64,000 bases of DNA from Serpula lacrymans var. lacrymans S7.9 (lineage: Eukaryota; Basidiomycota; Agaricomycetes; Boletales; Serpulaceae), in contig NW_006763308.1 of assembly GCF_000218685.1 (NCBI RefSeq), forward strand, positions 434,001 through 498,000. The letters run 5' to 3'. The position numbers were made by a program, and so were the translations under genes. Below are positions 11,211 through 23,380 of the stretch, piece after piece. The notes beneath the pieces are model-generated. The model did no database searches. It had not been told where the DNA came from and worked only from the letters and a program-made list of their open reading frames with translations. The stretch's first letter is position 1; every line of letters starts with the position of its first letter.

Positions 11211-13014
11211 TGTCATGCACCAAAGTTGATTGGTAGCATAGACAGGTGTCAATAACGAAGCGAATATTCAAAAAGACTCGCCTTTGTGCCACACAGGCAC
11301 AGTGCCACATAGAATAGTAATTAATATTGCTTTTTTTGAACTTGTGGCTGATCAGCACCACCTCTATTAGGCAATCCAGTCATGCTCACCTTTGCTTTTC
11401 CATCCGGTACTGTCCGCGTTTTGGCATTTCGGCAAATTTTCGCGTCGCCACTGGCTACACATTGCATTGCGCCCTCGCTTTTGTTGTTTCCCTTACTCCC
11501 CTTACTTTGCCTAGCCCCACCATGGGCCCCTTCCTCTCCTTTTTATTCTCACCTGACGGTTGTTTCTGGATCCCCATTCTAATCCACTTTTCCGTCACCT
11601 CCACCCTCCTCCTCCTCATCTTATTTGCACCCCCACCATTTCTGATGTCACCACTTCCTATCCGCTTCCGTCGCCGATCCCTTGACTACCACGTGCCACT
11701 GCTGATATCAGCAAAGCCCCGGCGGCCGGTCCAAATAGGGCAACAGGTCCATCTTCATGACATCGATCTGCCATCATATACTATCAAAACATCGGTCGCT
11801 CGTTTTGCCTGGTTGGAGCGTGGGTGGGTAGTTTTTGAGCTGGAGAAGGTTCATCCCCTTGTGTTGCCCGTGTTCATTGCTGTCCCATTCACTTGGGTAC
11901 ACTTATCTTTTGTCCATTGTCTTCGCTACAGCTACACCTACCACACGCTGCCTGGGACTCACTTGTTCCAAATTGGAACTACTCCTCTCCCTCCCTTGTT
12001 TGATCAGGTGGTCCAACACAACCAGTCCATTGGTAAGGCCATGGAACTGTCGGATTTGGGCTAGGTGGTGGACCGGTGGCTCTAGTTTCTTTTTCTTCAG
12101 CAGAACATTCATTTACAGTGCGATTATTTTTGATTTTTGAATCATTTTTATGGACACATATTTTTTAGAATGCCTGACTGACAATAAAGGAACTGTGTTG
12201 ATACTGATAATGTTTTGCCTTGCCCTTTTTTTACTGCATCTTCCCATGACATCATGATTTTCCTGTACTCTTTTTGCTATTGGACTTTACTTTATGGCTG
12301 TACAAACCTGTGATATTACTCACAGCATTCATTGTTCTATCTCTTTCTTTTCCTTTTTTTACAATCTTATCCTGTACTACCTACGCAGGATTCATCAGCG
12401 TACATTCCTTCCTTCATGTTCTTTCTCATTCTTTTTGCACAGCTATACTGTGCATAGCCTACTTTTCTTTTACTATATAACCCCTGTATTTTACCTTGTA
12501 AAATAACAAGAACTCAATTCCAGACTTCTTCTCTAATTTCAAGTTCACTACTCTGCTGCTTGTGATCCAGTGTGGTCAAAACACTTCCCACTGCTACCAC
12601 TGTCAACTGCTGTCATTGTCGCTTCCCACTTTTGAAGTCATTGTCATCCCTTTCGATTAGAGTCCTTCTGAGCACTACAGTTTGTGCGTTAGGAGCCTGC
12701 TATCACTGGGAATCTCATCATATTGTCGTTCTCAAACCTACCTTGTGTCACGATTAGCAAGGTAGTGCTCATTCATACTCATCACTAAGCCCCTATCTTC
12801 TATAAATTCAACTATCCCTCCTCCTCAAAACCCACACTCATACACCTCTGGGTTTTACTTTGAAGGATCCTCATACATACCACCCCACGGACAACCAGAC
12901 CACTCCACTGTTCTAGGAGGCAAAGCCCATAAACAAGTTCCGTGGAATCTCAGAGGATTGCGTGTTAGTTTGTTTTTGTGTGTGGTTTTCTAACAGCAGT
13001 TCTCATCATTGACA
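11211..13014 (+). mobile_element. LTR, family L1 copy B, 1804 bp
   Basis: Begins TGTCATGCACC and ends TTGACA. TATATAA at 12474-12480 is the likely LTR promoter. No target duplication: left flank ends GTTGG, right flank starts ACGAG. The right flank is the exact start of element X1, so the LTR border and the X1 border coincide. It is the most diverged of the three long copies. Confidence 0.88.
11522..12064 (+). CDS. L1 U3 ORF, copy B: predicted single-pass membrane protein, 180 aa
   Basis: Same 543-nt frame and same Kozak ATG as copies A and C. Compared with copy C I count 16 substitutions, all transitions; 12 change the protein (11 codons, including R-to-C, L-to-F, N-to-D and D-to-G) and none creates a stop. 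About 12 of the 16 are CpG-to-TpG/CpA changes. The hydrophobic segment and the C-terminal aromatic part are kept. Poly(A) signal AATAAA at 12183-12188. Function unknown. Confidence 0.5.
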   Translation: MGPFLSFLFSPDGCFWIPILIHFSVTSTLLLLILFAPPPFLMSPLPIRFRRRSLDYHVPLLISAKPRRPVQIGQQVHLHDIDLPSYTIKTSVARFAWLERGWVVFELEKVHPLVLPVFIAVPFTWVHLSFVHCLRYSYTYHTLPGTHLFQIGTTPLPPLFDQVVQHNQSIGKAMELSDLG

Positions 13015-13178
13015 ACGAGTGCATCAAGTCACGGTGTCACAGACATTCAACTCTTTTAGGCAATGATTGCCGCTTTTAGACTAAGATTATCATGATATAA
13101 TCATGCTTAGTAGTACAGAAATCAGAAAATATTGATGAGTCCCATATCCAATGATCATTCAATTATTCGTCACTCTCC

Positions 13179-13473
13179 ATGCTTCATCAAATGGTCACTG
13201 TCCCTACAGAATATCTATTCCATGAAGCCATTAAAAAGAAATCCTATACCAACCTTGTAGAGGCTCGTCAGAAAGCTGAAGTGGTAGGCCAAGAAGCAGA
13301 CTTACAAGAATCACTTCGAAATTTTGTCCGCCAACAATGCAATGGCGCAACCCCTATTCATGGCAAGTGGATGCCACTGAGGCCTTTACTTTGGAACTCA
13401 ACTGCACCATTATTGCTGGATCTGGAAAGACTTTGGCTTATGTTATGCCGTCCTTCATACAGAAGCTCAGCAC
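13179..13473 (+). pseudogene. RecQ-like DEAD helicase, N-terminal fragment
   Basis: The fragment reads SYTNLVEARQKAEVVGQ, then ESLRNFVRQQCNGATP, then after a +1 shift at about 13350 SWQVDATEAFTLELNCTIIA and GKTLAYVMPSFIQKLS. Order and spacing match the start of the repetitive RecQ-like helicases of Agaricomycetes, ending just after the Walker A motif. The motif is shortened (AGSGKT instead of AGTGxGKT), which alone would abolish ATP binding. All later helicase motifs are absent; the fragment runs straight into an antisense DUF6589 piece. Confidence 0.75.
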
Positions 13474-13837
13474 TGACCATCAACGAAGTCCTTGCATACC
13501 ATATTTTTGTGTCAATGATGGGCTCGTGATCACCCCAACTAAGGAAATCCAAAAATAATGGTAAGTCAGGGCCTACTGAATTCATGTAGTCCAGGATAGC
13601 TCAAACTTTGGCTGCGGGACTTCCTGTTAGGTTCTCCTTTAAACGGCGAGTGTTGGCAAGTTGAATGGGGGATGATGTGTATGAAGGGAACTCCAAGCTG
13701 TTGCTGTCTGCCAGTGGATCATAATCTGGCTCAAACAAATCATCAGCAATGAAAGGATTGTAGTCAGTATCCTCATTGACATCTGAGAGGCTGATGGAGT
13801 TATTGGATGTCTGGTCTTCACTCATGTTATCCAGCAT
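13465..13837 (-). pseudogene. DUF6589 protein, N-terminal fragment
   Basis: Reading leftward from the ATG at 13837: an acidic start (MSEDQTSNNS; DVNEDTDYNPF), AILDYMNSVGPDLPLFLDFL, SWGDHEPIIDTKIWYARTSL, MVSAELL. This is the N-terminal pattern of one Agaricomycete DUF6589 subfamily and matches, block for block, the fragment at 22232-23380. One stop interrupts it near 13600. It begins about 100 bp inside the hairpin end of X1 and converges on the RecQ-like fragment, so X1 looks like an internal deletion of an element carrying both genes facing inward. Confidence 0.72.
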
Positions 13838-14089
13838 TGATCACACAATGTGACTTGGAGAAACTGCATAAGTATGTACAATGACCAACAGATAAGATAA
13901 GATAATCAAATAACAGAGGCAAAAAATCCCGGTGTGACACGATGCACTTATTGCCCATCAAATGTCTCCAGATGTTTGGGAAGTGGCTCCAGCACGGTTT
14001 ATTCTGCGCCTTCCCAAAATGGCTGGCTCAAGACTAGCTGTGTCTAAGTCTATAGTATGGATTGTATATTCTAATACTTCCCTTCAATC

Positions 14090-17000
14090 CTAGTATAGAC
14101 CAATCATATGAGTGAATTTATCATGTTTAACCTTTGATAGAGACTTAGTGAATATGTCTGCTATCATGTTGTTTGTAGGACAGAATAGTAGTCATCATCA
14201 ACTGCCTCTCGGATGAAGTGATATTGTATGTCTATGTGTTTTTTGCAGGGATAATATTTGTTGATCTTGGACAGGGCAATTGCTCCTTGGTTGTTGCAGT
14301 AGAGTATTGTGGGTTTGTTTATGGGAGATCTGGTTTCACCGATAAGGCTTCAGAGCCAAAAGACATCCTTGAGTGCATACATTGCCACTATATACTCAGC
14401 CTCTGTACTTAATAATGCAATTACTGATTGTTTCTTGGCTCCCCATACAATTGGTAAGCCTGAGAAGAATGATACATGGCCTAAAATAGAGTGTTGGTGA
14501 TCCTGGGATGTGTGGTCAGTGTCTGTGTAGGAGATCATTGGTTCAAATCCATCAGCTGACTTGAGAGCAAGTTCTTGAGTCCCTTTGAGGTAGCTGATAA
14601 CTTATTTGACTGATTCCCAGTGTTGTTTGGCCAGATTTTGAGTGAATTGAGCTAGTAGATTTGTGGCAAAAGTCACGTCTGGTTGAGACTGTGAGGCAAT
14701 ATCAAACTATAACAAAAACAACACCTGTCTCCGACTGCACTTGCAGGGAGTAAGAGGTACAATGAGTTTTGAGGTCAACAGCTGCTAGAGATTATAGCAG
14801 GTAGAGGACAGAGAGTAAACTCAAGGATTTCTGATGAGGAGCAAAGTGGGTTATTCAAGTAATAAAAAGCTAAAGAATGATACATGAGTATGTAGGGTTT
14901 TTATAGCTAATTGCCTATCTCTCAGACCCAAAGTAGAATAAAAGAAAAGTGGTCTGAGGATGAAACTATCCAATAAGAAAAAAGAACCACTATTGTATAA
15001 CTTCAGGGATTAATCAGCCAGTGAGAAAATGTACTAATAATAGGTAGTGTCACACATGTTCAGGAATTGTATTCTCATGATGAGGTACGATCCTGACTAA
15101 AGTGTCTATTAATATTTCCAGGCACTGATGGGGCTTGGAGCTAATTGGTGAAATCTCAGCTACTAGTCCTTACCCTTTGTGCTGGCTGGCTGGGAGTACT
15201 ACCCAATCCCTGATCTGCGATATGAAGTGGTAGCAATGATTAAGAAAGCCTGTTTGGGCTATGAGAAGCAAGATGGAAAAAGATACCTCTAGCCCTAGAG
15301 CCAGAGGTGTAATGGGGAAAGTGTCTGAGAACCAAGACATAGAACAAAAAGATAAGAAAACGTAAATGGTCCTTACAGAGACCCTAGTATGATCCATATG
15401 GGGCATCCGATAGCCTCTTGATAGGGTGTGTCACACATTTCTTTGAACTGCCTTGGTGTAGATGGTGATTGTTTGATGCTGAGGGATATCCAAGGTTCTA
15501 ATGGGGTAAGTGCTGGCTTTGTGTCCTTCAGTCCAAAGTGTTCAATAATTAATATACACTCTCTGGGGTATTGCTATGGTGTGTGACTTTTGATTATATT
15601 CTATAGCAAATCCTAGAAGCCATTTGATATGTCCAAGGTCAAATACCTCAAAATATTTTGCTATATTGTGTTTGAACAATCCTATGGCCTGCATCATGTA
15701 TGGATACTGACAGTACTACAGATTCATTGGACTTGTGGTAATAGAAAACTGCATGGTCAATGGCTGATTGTTCAAATCAAATGTCTTGCAGTATATTTGC
15801 CAGTGTCTTGTACCATTCATGTCCAGCCTGTTTGAGCCCATAGAGACTCTTTTTTAATTTGCAGACTTTCTGGTTGTCCTTTGGTTCAAGGTATCGGAGG
15901 AGTCATGTACACGTCTTCTTTGAGTGGGGCATTTAGGTATGCATTTTTGATGTCTATTTGATGGATATGCCATCCTGGCTGGTGGCATTCACTAGGATAG
16001 CTCTTACTTATGGTAACTTTGCAACTGCTGCAATCATTTTGGTGTAGTGAACACCTTGGCATTGTCCATAGTTGTTTGCAACTAGCCTTGCCTTGTAGCG
16101 GGAGACTTTGCCAAGTTTGTCTTGTTTTGTCTTGAGGACAAGATGGTACTTGATGACATTGGTGTCTGGTGGTGGGACAATAATTTCCCAGGTGTGTAAT
16201 TTCTTGATTGCATTGATTTAGTTATTCATCACTTGGCGCCATTGATCAGTGTCTGGTCCTTTCAGCGCTTAAGATACCAATGGGGAATCAGTATCATGTA
16301 ACACAAGCACTTGATGGATGAGAGTAAATTCCTTATCTCCATCATTATTGTCTTGCGCCATTTTGCTTTCTTTGTTATCTGTCCAGACCATGGTTGCTCT
16401 TTCTCCACAATTCAATGCTGTGTAAAACCCGGGGGGTGGTCTGTTGCGGGTGGGTTGTTGAGTTGGAGGGTCTTCTGGATTATTTTGAGGTTGGATTAGT
16501 TTTGGTTGATGGATGAGGTTGGTGTTGATATGTTTGGTGAGTTTTGTTCTCATTTTGTTTTGTTCATTGTTACTTTTGTGACATTGTGGTTGTTTTCAGA
16601 GTTCTCCCCTTCAAGTACAACATTGCCTGATAAGTCATCATTTTTGGGTTTGAAATAAACTTCTTGCTTGACTAATATGCAATGTTTACTGGGCTAGTAT
16701 ATTTTCTACGTAAACTGTGCATCTGAACTGATGTATATTTGATAGGTTTGGTTTCTTCTTATCAGCAATTTGTACGGTGTTTTTCCCGGTAAGGATTATG
16801 TTGGGGTTTAGTTTTTTAGCCATACAGCATGATTGATTGCTTCGGCCCATAGGTGTTTTGGTAATTTTGCTTTGTACATCATAGTACAAGTGTTTTCAAC
16901 TATTGTATGGTTGAGTTGTTTGGCCATGTTGTTTTGTTCCGGAGTGTTGTGGAGGGTCTGTTTGTGATGAATACTGTGCTTTGATAGGTAAATTTTAAAC

Positions 17001-17578
17001 TCCTTTCCTATGTATTCTTTACCACCATCTGATCTCAGCCATTTTATTTTAGTATCATCATGCTGTGTAGTGAGTTTTTGTACAAATTCTCAGAAAACTG
17101 ATATTACTTCATCCTTTTTTGATGAGAAGTATACTGCTGTTTTGCGAGAGTAGTTATCTGTGAACAATACATAATGTTCGAGCAGTGTTTGCATATTCTT
17201 TTGCAGAGACTTGGTACAATCTGTTTACCAATGGGATATTAGCTATTATATTAGCCTTTGCTGTTATTATATGGCAGTTCCCATTCAACATCTTGACTGA
17301 CATGCCCGCTTTGTTGATTCAGCTTATAGCAACAAGTATTATGGCCATTTTTGGTACATATAGTGCATTTTTCAGGGTTATTTTTGTGTGTTGATTTTTA
17401 TTTAGGAGATAGATGTCTACCTTGCCCTTCCCAGTTGCTTGGAGATCAGTTCTATCTGTTAGGCTGATGAAGCGTGGTTGTATTTGGGTGAATTGTTTGA
17501 ATTCTGATTTGTCAGGGCAAAAGTGGGATGTGGCCCCAGAGTCTATAGTGATATCCAAGTCATTTGAGGAGTTTGTGT
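14090..17578 (-). pseudogene. Copia (Ty1-type) polyprotein relic
   Basis: Reading leftward: protease DITIDSGATSHFCPD (about 17560-17515); integrase C-terminal pieces HTPEQNNMAKQLNHTIVE (about 16950) and PKHLWAEAINHAVW (about 16860-16820); reverse transcriptase KVSRYKARLVANNYGQCQGV (about 16110-16050) and KSLYGLKQAGHEWYK (about 15840); RNase H SVIALLSTEAEYIVAMYALK (about 14430-14370). Many stops and the loss of most of the integrase core show it is dead. A solo LTR (14690-15377) splits the 3' third. I could not identify this element's own LTRs. Confidence 0.85.
14690..15377 (-). mobile_element. Solo LTR, family L3, TSD GAGAC
   Basis: A 688-bp TG...CA unit (plus strand TGTGAGGCAA to GGTCCTTACA) flanked by GAGAC at 14685-14689 and 15378-15382. 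It is the reverse complement relative of 45741-46440. It lies inside the Copia relic. Confidence 0.95.
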
Positions 17579-17817
17579 TGTTGGTGATGAGAGCTGCTGT
17601 TAAAAAACCACACACAAAACAAACTAACACACAATCCTCCCAGATTCCATGGAACTTGTTTATGGGCTTTGTCTCCTAGAACAGTGGGTGCTCTGGTTGT
17701 TTGTGGGGTGGTATGTATAGCAAGCACAGTGCCTGTGTGGCACAAAAGCGAGTCTTTTGAATATTTGCTTCATTATTGACACCTGTCCAAGCTACCAATC
17801 ACTTTTGGTGCGTGACA
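17579..17817 (-). mobile_element. L1 LTR with about 1.6-kb internal deletion
   Basis: The left half matches the 3' end of L1 (GGAACTTGTTTATGGGCTTT, TGGTTGTTTGTGGGGTGG) and the right half matches the L1 5' end (GTGCCTGTGTGGCACAAAAG to TTTTGGTGCGTGACA), joined near 17720. The U3 ORF and promoter are lost. No target duplication is visible; the left border against the Copia protease is uncertain. Confidence 0.8.
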
Positions 17818-19462
17818 ATGGATGTCTGTTGAGACTATTTGCTGGTGTATTTTAGGTGCTCAGTTTATCCATTATATGTCTCCCCATCTGCAAAAAAACA
17901 CACTGGAGGATACAAATGATCTCATTAATAAATTTTCTAATGTAATTACAGGGTTGGTTCAGGCTCAATGGAAGGACACTTTGGAGATGTCTCAGAAACT
18001 CCATGAGGCAAATGAGTCCAGAAGGAAGGCACAGGCAGATGCAAAAGAATCTCAATTAATGTTGTTGCAGCAGTAGGAGGCCCTAGCCAAACAAGAGGCT
18101 CTTATTACCCAGTATAGGGCTAGACTTGGGGTATAATAAAGACACATAACACCTATATCAGCCGTATTATAAACTAATAATCTTCATCATATTGTCATTT
18201 CAGATGCATGAATTATACACAGTCACATGCAATATGCGTGGACAATTGCAACGAGGTCCAGATGCTGATCTGCCCAATTAAGTCTAACATGGTCAGGCTG
18301 TGCAATGACCATGATCAGTGGCCAAATCCTGTTTGCAATAACACATGTTCTGGTAAGAGCTAAAAAAAACACTCACCAGGCTATTGAACTCACAATGGCT
18401 CTGATTTTTGTGGACATGGCTTTGTTTGTAAAATGAGTAGAAGCATAATCAAGCAAATAGACAAGGGGCACAAAAAGTGTACCCTCTGCTGAGTAGGACA
18501 GTATCTGATTATGTTAGCCAGGTTTCCTCACTATATAGAAGCCATTCACCCATATTTGTGTGTGCAGACATAGATATTAGCATTATACTTGTATGATATT
18601 GTCAGACACCCTTGTTATATTTATATCTGCACTTAAATTTCATAAGCCATGATGCAGTGGTGCCTTGAAGTATTTGATGGATTAATTTCAAGCACCTGTG
18701 CTGTTAAGTTCACCAAAATACTTAGCTATGTAATAAGGATACTGACCAAGGCAGGTGGATCATCTGGTCTTCTAGCACAGCATAATCAGAATGATCATAG
18801 CTTGCACCAGGTCCCCTTTAAAATTCATCTTTGGCTACTTTACCAGTCCAAGCGTATCCAGATTGTACATAATATAGAAGGTTAACGGACTCAGGATCCT
18901 ATTGTGTGCGCCAAATTTTTTTTAACTCTACACGGTGTGGTATCTGACACCACAGAAAAGCATCATGAAGGGCTGATTAGCCATAGGTTGTTTGCGTGGT
19001 GTTTGGAAACATAAAACCTTAACTAAGACAGTGGATATCTCTGACTCAGATCAGGTTCACAATGACAACAAGAATCACTATCTTATGGGAAAGTCTCAAA
19101 ACTACCCAGAACATTTTATAATGTCTGCAAATAAACATAGTGTTAATCCTGCTGTGAAGGTAATGCAACAATATCCCCAATCATGAACACAATTTTTTCA
19201 ATAAAGCTTAAAAATCATCTATTGACCTGCATCAAAACAGACACTTGATCACGCAACCTCAAGTTTTAAATTAATCAGTAAGTTGACACTGGACAATATT
19301 GTATCTATATATCCTGTCATCTTTGAACAATATATTATGCTCATCCTTACAGATCAAGTCAGAAATTGATTGCTACATAATGCATGATCATACATAGGAG
19401 CCAATTAGCCAAAGCCTCAAGTAAAGATGACATTTACTCCACCAAAAGGCTTATTAACAAAT
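17818..19462. other. Unassigned 1.6-kb stretch
   Basis: One ORF on the plus strand (17822-18076, 84 aa) has a helical C-terminal half (AQWKDTLEMSQKLHEANESR), gag-like in feel but unassignable. The rest, to 19462, shows no recognised gene or repeat. Confidence 0.35.
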
Positions 19463-19780
19463 CTAAGTGAAACTCAGCCACTGCCCAAGAGGCTATAGAA
19501 ACAACTGTATTATTTACCTAAGTGAAACTACAATAGATGTTAGTTTAAGGAGATCTCTAATAAATGTAATGAAACATTCCTCAGCCGCTGCCCGAGAGGC
19601 TATAGAAACAACCGAGGTATTCCTATACTAAACCCCCTACTACTTCTACTTATAGTCAGAGGTGCTACTTGCTACAGTATAATAACTCCTAGGAGTGCAA
19701 TTGTGCTCCTAGGAGAACAATGGTCACTCCATGGAGAACAATGCCTGCTTTATCATTGACCAGGTTTATCTGGTTTTGTC
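19463..19780 (+). repeat. Dispersed repeat R1, copy 2
   Basis: Inverted relative to copy 1. Its 5' part is itself partly duplicated: AGAGGCTATAGAAACAAC occurs at about 19488 and again at about 19596. It ends CAGGTTTATCTGGTTTTGTC. Confidence 0.8.
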
Positions 19781-19836
19781 ACTTATTTGCGCTATTTTTA
19801 TTCTAAGCCTTAGCAGCACTCATGCAATGTGAAATG

Positions 19837-21790
19837 TCACTCAAGAGGCATGCAGAAACCATGGAAATCTTGTCTATGTCTCATATCCATGCCACAGGCC
19901 ATGGTTTCCAGACTTCCAAAAAGGTGTGGATAGTGTAGCCTTTGATTAACACAGCTACACATCGTGTGGGGGCACTCATGATAATTTGGTGGGAAGCATT
20001 TTCTCCTGAATAACTCAATGATTGTATTGACAACGTGATTTTTGCCAGAGCCACCTATACCTGTTATATAAAGCAAAAGTTGTTCCTCAGCATTGCAGAG
20101 AAAATAGTTGCCAATAATCCAAAATGCACATTGTTGCTCATTGTTACCACCTATCCCAGTGTCTCAAATCAGGGTCAGGTTAAAAGGGTGAGTTGTCCCG
20201 CAAGAGCAAATTGCAAAACTGCCACTCTGAAGATATAGCTTGGTAAGGTCTTTGATCACAATGATGAAACCCACCAATTCCCCAGGTGTCTAAGTGAGGG
20301 AAAAGGTAGGTCAACATGGCAGAATCATCATCTGGAAGTAAAGAGGACCCAGAACACATCTCAACAAAATGTTTTCCATCTAGACAATAGGCCAGTGTGG
20401 TAGCTTTCATCTAGTAGTAGCTAGCAGGTGAGTGGTCTCCACTTGTGTATCCCGTAGCTTCAAGCAAGAAAAGTGGATTGTCTTCACCAGTGTTATTTTG
20501 AGCAATATGCAGCTCACAATTGGTGTAGTTTGCGTAACATGGAGCAATCTGTCCTTCACTTTTACTGGCCAGGAAATTTAACTTCACAGTGGTAGGAAGA
20601 CCCTGAGGGAAAAGTCCTGCATACCATGCATCTAGATTGTCTTGACTGAAACTAACACCACATTCTCTGTACTACTGGTTATTTTGGACCAAAAATTGAA
20701 TCATTGTCAGAAAATTGTGTTGACTGCATAATATTGGGCTAATCTTGGCAATATTTTCTCCAGAGACAACTGAATCTTTGCCTACAAAAATGGTACAAAC
20801 GGCTTTACCAGTCTCATTGCTCAAAGGGGGCAATACTTGTTGTAATTGAACCAAGTTTTACTGTATGATGGCTATATTGCCCCAAATGTAGTGTTGAGAG
20901 GCAGTAGGGTCACCACATGAAGTTTTGTCTGTAAATACATAGGAATAAATGGTTGCACATGCACACAATACCATGTTTTTGTTGAACATACTAGCAGCAG
21001 AAAATGCATTAGATTCAGTAGCAGGAACACGGTGATGGCCGTAATATTGAAAGTTAGCTCATGCATCTAATGGCTGCTTCTTCTTCTCAATCAACCAGTG
21101 CCAACAACTCCCACAAATGTTGAGATCACCAAGCAGCCAAGGTGTGTGGAGGCCTTTGATGTGCAACATTGCCTCATTGTATAAGGCAAAGTCATAATCA
21201 TCAGACAAGACATGAGGGGGAAGGTACAAGTTAGTCAATAGTGAGGGGTCAAATTCAGAGGCATGGACAATTTGAATATGAGTGGGGGCAAACCTACAAG
21301 CACAAATAGCACATTAACAGCGTAGCGGCTTTGCCATGCACGGATTATGTCAAACTTCTGTTAATGAGTAGCAAGCCAAGGAAACTGTTCACATTCAGGA
21401 AAATTTAGTGCTTGCTGTCATGTGTATGAGTGTTTTTGCTGTTCGGATTCTCTGTGCAATGCATGGAGCCAGTTTTGTAATGCTTCATCCATTGAGATGG
21501 GGGCAGATCATTTTGGGGACAAGTACGAGGTTGTAGCAAGACTTAAAATGATAAAATCAAGCTGTCAGAACAGGAATGATCTCAAAGTAAAGCAAGAAGC
21601 ACAGGTTTTGTGGCACAACAGAAAGAGGCAACATTATGCATGGCAGCAATGAACCTCAATTGCAAACAAGTGAGATAGGAGAAATTTTGCAGTAATTGAC
21701 ACAGTGAAAAGACCTGTACAAGCAATGTCTGTCCAACAGGATAGCAAGAATGTGGAGGAAGATCCTGCCCATCAAACACAGAAGAAAAAC
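19837..21790 (-). pseudogene. Helitron Rep/helicase fragment with large internal deletion
   Basis: Reading leftward it parallels the long Helitron at 26350-33252: DLPPHSCYPVGQTLLVQVF (21775-21720), ANFQYYGHHRVPATESNAFS (about 21050), FVGKDSVVSGENIAKISPIL (about 20790-20730), GYTSGDHSPAS (about 20430), MKATTLAYCLDGKHFVEM (20410-20360) and LTYLFPHLDTWGIGGFHH. It then jumps directly to the helicase P-loop LYITGIGGSGKNHVVNTIIE (20076-20010). The Rep nuclease domain between them is deleted. Many stops. Not functional. Confidence 0.85.
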
Positions 21791-22231
21791 AAAACCACTG
21801 CCTCAGACGAGAAGATTATTTCTCCTTCAACATTACATTCAGATTCACATACAACGAGTGAGCAAATCATATAAACACAGCACAACCTGATCATGACCTA
21901 GAAAGACCTAGAAAGAGACAGGATAAATGATTAGGTGAAGCAGAAGAACATGTAGTAGGAGACACAAGCAAAATTGATAAGATAACGGCGCACAAAACAA
22001 GTTTAAAAAAAGGAAAACAGATACAAACTGGAAGCCGGACCTAAACAAGTTGCAATGAGAGGAATGCAATCAATTAAATTGATTAAACCTGGACCTAGTC
22101 TCAAACCCAGAGCTAGCATTTGGGGACATTTGATACAGGCCGAGTGCATCAAGTCACGCTCAATTAGCCAAGCACTTGTAATGTAGTGTAAAAATAGATT
22201 CATTATCTTATCTCCTACCATAACCAACATA

Positions 22232-23380
22232 ATGGACTGTGAGGTCAATACTACTGTGACTGGCGGGCATTTTGATGACAAAGACAACCCCTTCACACTT
22301 TTAGCACATACTAGTGTACATACATTGTCTAATTCTACTGACACAGACTGCGACAGTGATTCTGAGGACCCTCCCCACGTGCCAATTCAGGTGCAACATA
22401 CGGTGTACCTCAAGAGCAAATTCCACAGCAGTCCTATCCTCAAAATTCAAGCAATTCTAGACTAAATGTCTTCTCTTAGACTCAACCTCCCTTTATTTCT
22501 CAATTATCTAAGCTGGGGGACCACCAGTGTACCACCAACCACAAGATTTGCTATGAAAGGACAAACCTCATGGTCAGCAAAGAATTACCTGAGATATTGA
22601 AACATTGCTCTAAGCCACCACGCACACAGGGCACACACAAGGCACGGGCAAGTGGAGCAAAGGCAGTCCTGGAGTTTTTGTTTGGTTGCATAGAAGAGGT
22701 GCTTGAGGGCGAGTTGCAGAAAATTTAGGACCTCGCAAAATGCCCTCCCAAAGATGTCTCTGAGGAGGGCCTTACCAGCCTCTTTATTGAAGACCTTGTC
22801 CTCAAGCTTTAAAGCCCTGGCTTTGATGGTATGCCTGTGCTATGGAAACTACTACAGCAACTAACAAGGATCAAGTCACAGGAAAAATGCAATGCAAAGC
22901 AGAGAACCAACCTGGTAAGTATCAAAACTTTCTCTTACTCCTGTCAACTGATGATATACAGGTCATTATTTCAATAATTTTCCAAATTATGTTTTCTCAT
23001 TTGCACCACCACAACTGATGGGCAAAACTTCTTACCACATTCCTTCGCTCACAAGGCATAGCCGCCAAAAGCCTCAACCTTCTTTGCACTCTGTGTGTCA
23101 CCAAGAGTCACCGGTGGACGACCCGTGCATTCAATGCCATTTCCACCAACCAGATGGTGAAAGTATGGAAGCAAATCAAGCAAATGCTATTTGTCATATC
23201 CCACAACAATCTCAACATCCCCTTCTGAGTATATTCACAGTGGGTTGACAATCACAGTCATTTTTTACAAGAGCACCGAGCCATTGGACGCAAGACGCCT
23301 CTTATATTACAGCAAATACGACAACTTGAGTGCCAGGCTGCTCCCTCTTGCCATCAGCATGATCTAGCATGAGTGCTATC
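22232..23380 (+). pseudogene. DUF6589 protein, N-terminal fragment
   Basis: Starts at ATG 22232 with an acidic stretch (STDTDCDSDSEDPPHV), then KIQAILD, LNLPLFLNYLSWG (about 22480), HKICYERTNLMVSKELPEIL (about 22538-22600), KPPRTQGTHKARASGAKAVL, PVLWKLLQQL (about 22830), a probable intron (GTAAGTATC at 22916 to ATACAG), IAAKSLNLLCTLCVTKSHRW (about 23060-23115) and VISHNNLNIPF (about 23195). Stops and shifts throughout. It begins about 75 bp inside the hairpin end of X2, the same arrangement as in X1. Confidence 0.72.

Larger units (their letters stand above)
13015..14037 (+). mobile_element. Element X1: asymmetric-terminus element with RecQ and DUF6589 pieces
   Basis: Left end ACGAGTGCATCAAGTCACGG, continuing GTGTCACA. 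Near the right end the inverted counterpart GTGTGACACGATGCACT (about 13933-13949) is followed by a degenerate hairpin (CCAGATGTTTGGGAAG near 13968 with CTTCCCAAAATGGCTGG near 14010) and then GACTAG at 14032-14037. This layout, one terminal repeat at the very end and its partner inside a 3' hairpin with a CTRR end, resembles Helentron/Helitron2 elements. The right end recurs near 22085-22158 (inverted) and 23834-23935. Confidence 0.6.

Noticed and set aside
11327..11521. Longer version of the U3 ORF starting 65 codons earlier
   Set aside because: The upstream part is shifted by indels between copies, while the frame from the Kozak ATG is constant.
17822..18076. Gag protein of a retroelement
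   Set aside because: Only a short helical segment; no zinc knuckle, no protease and no LTR in register.
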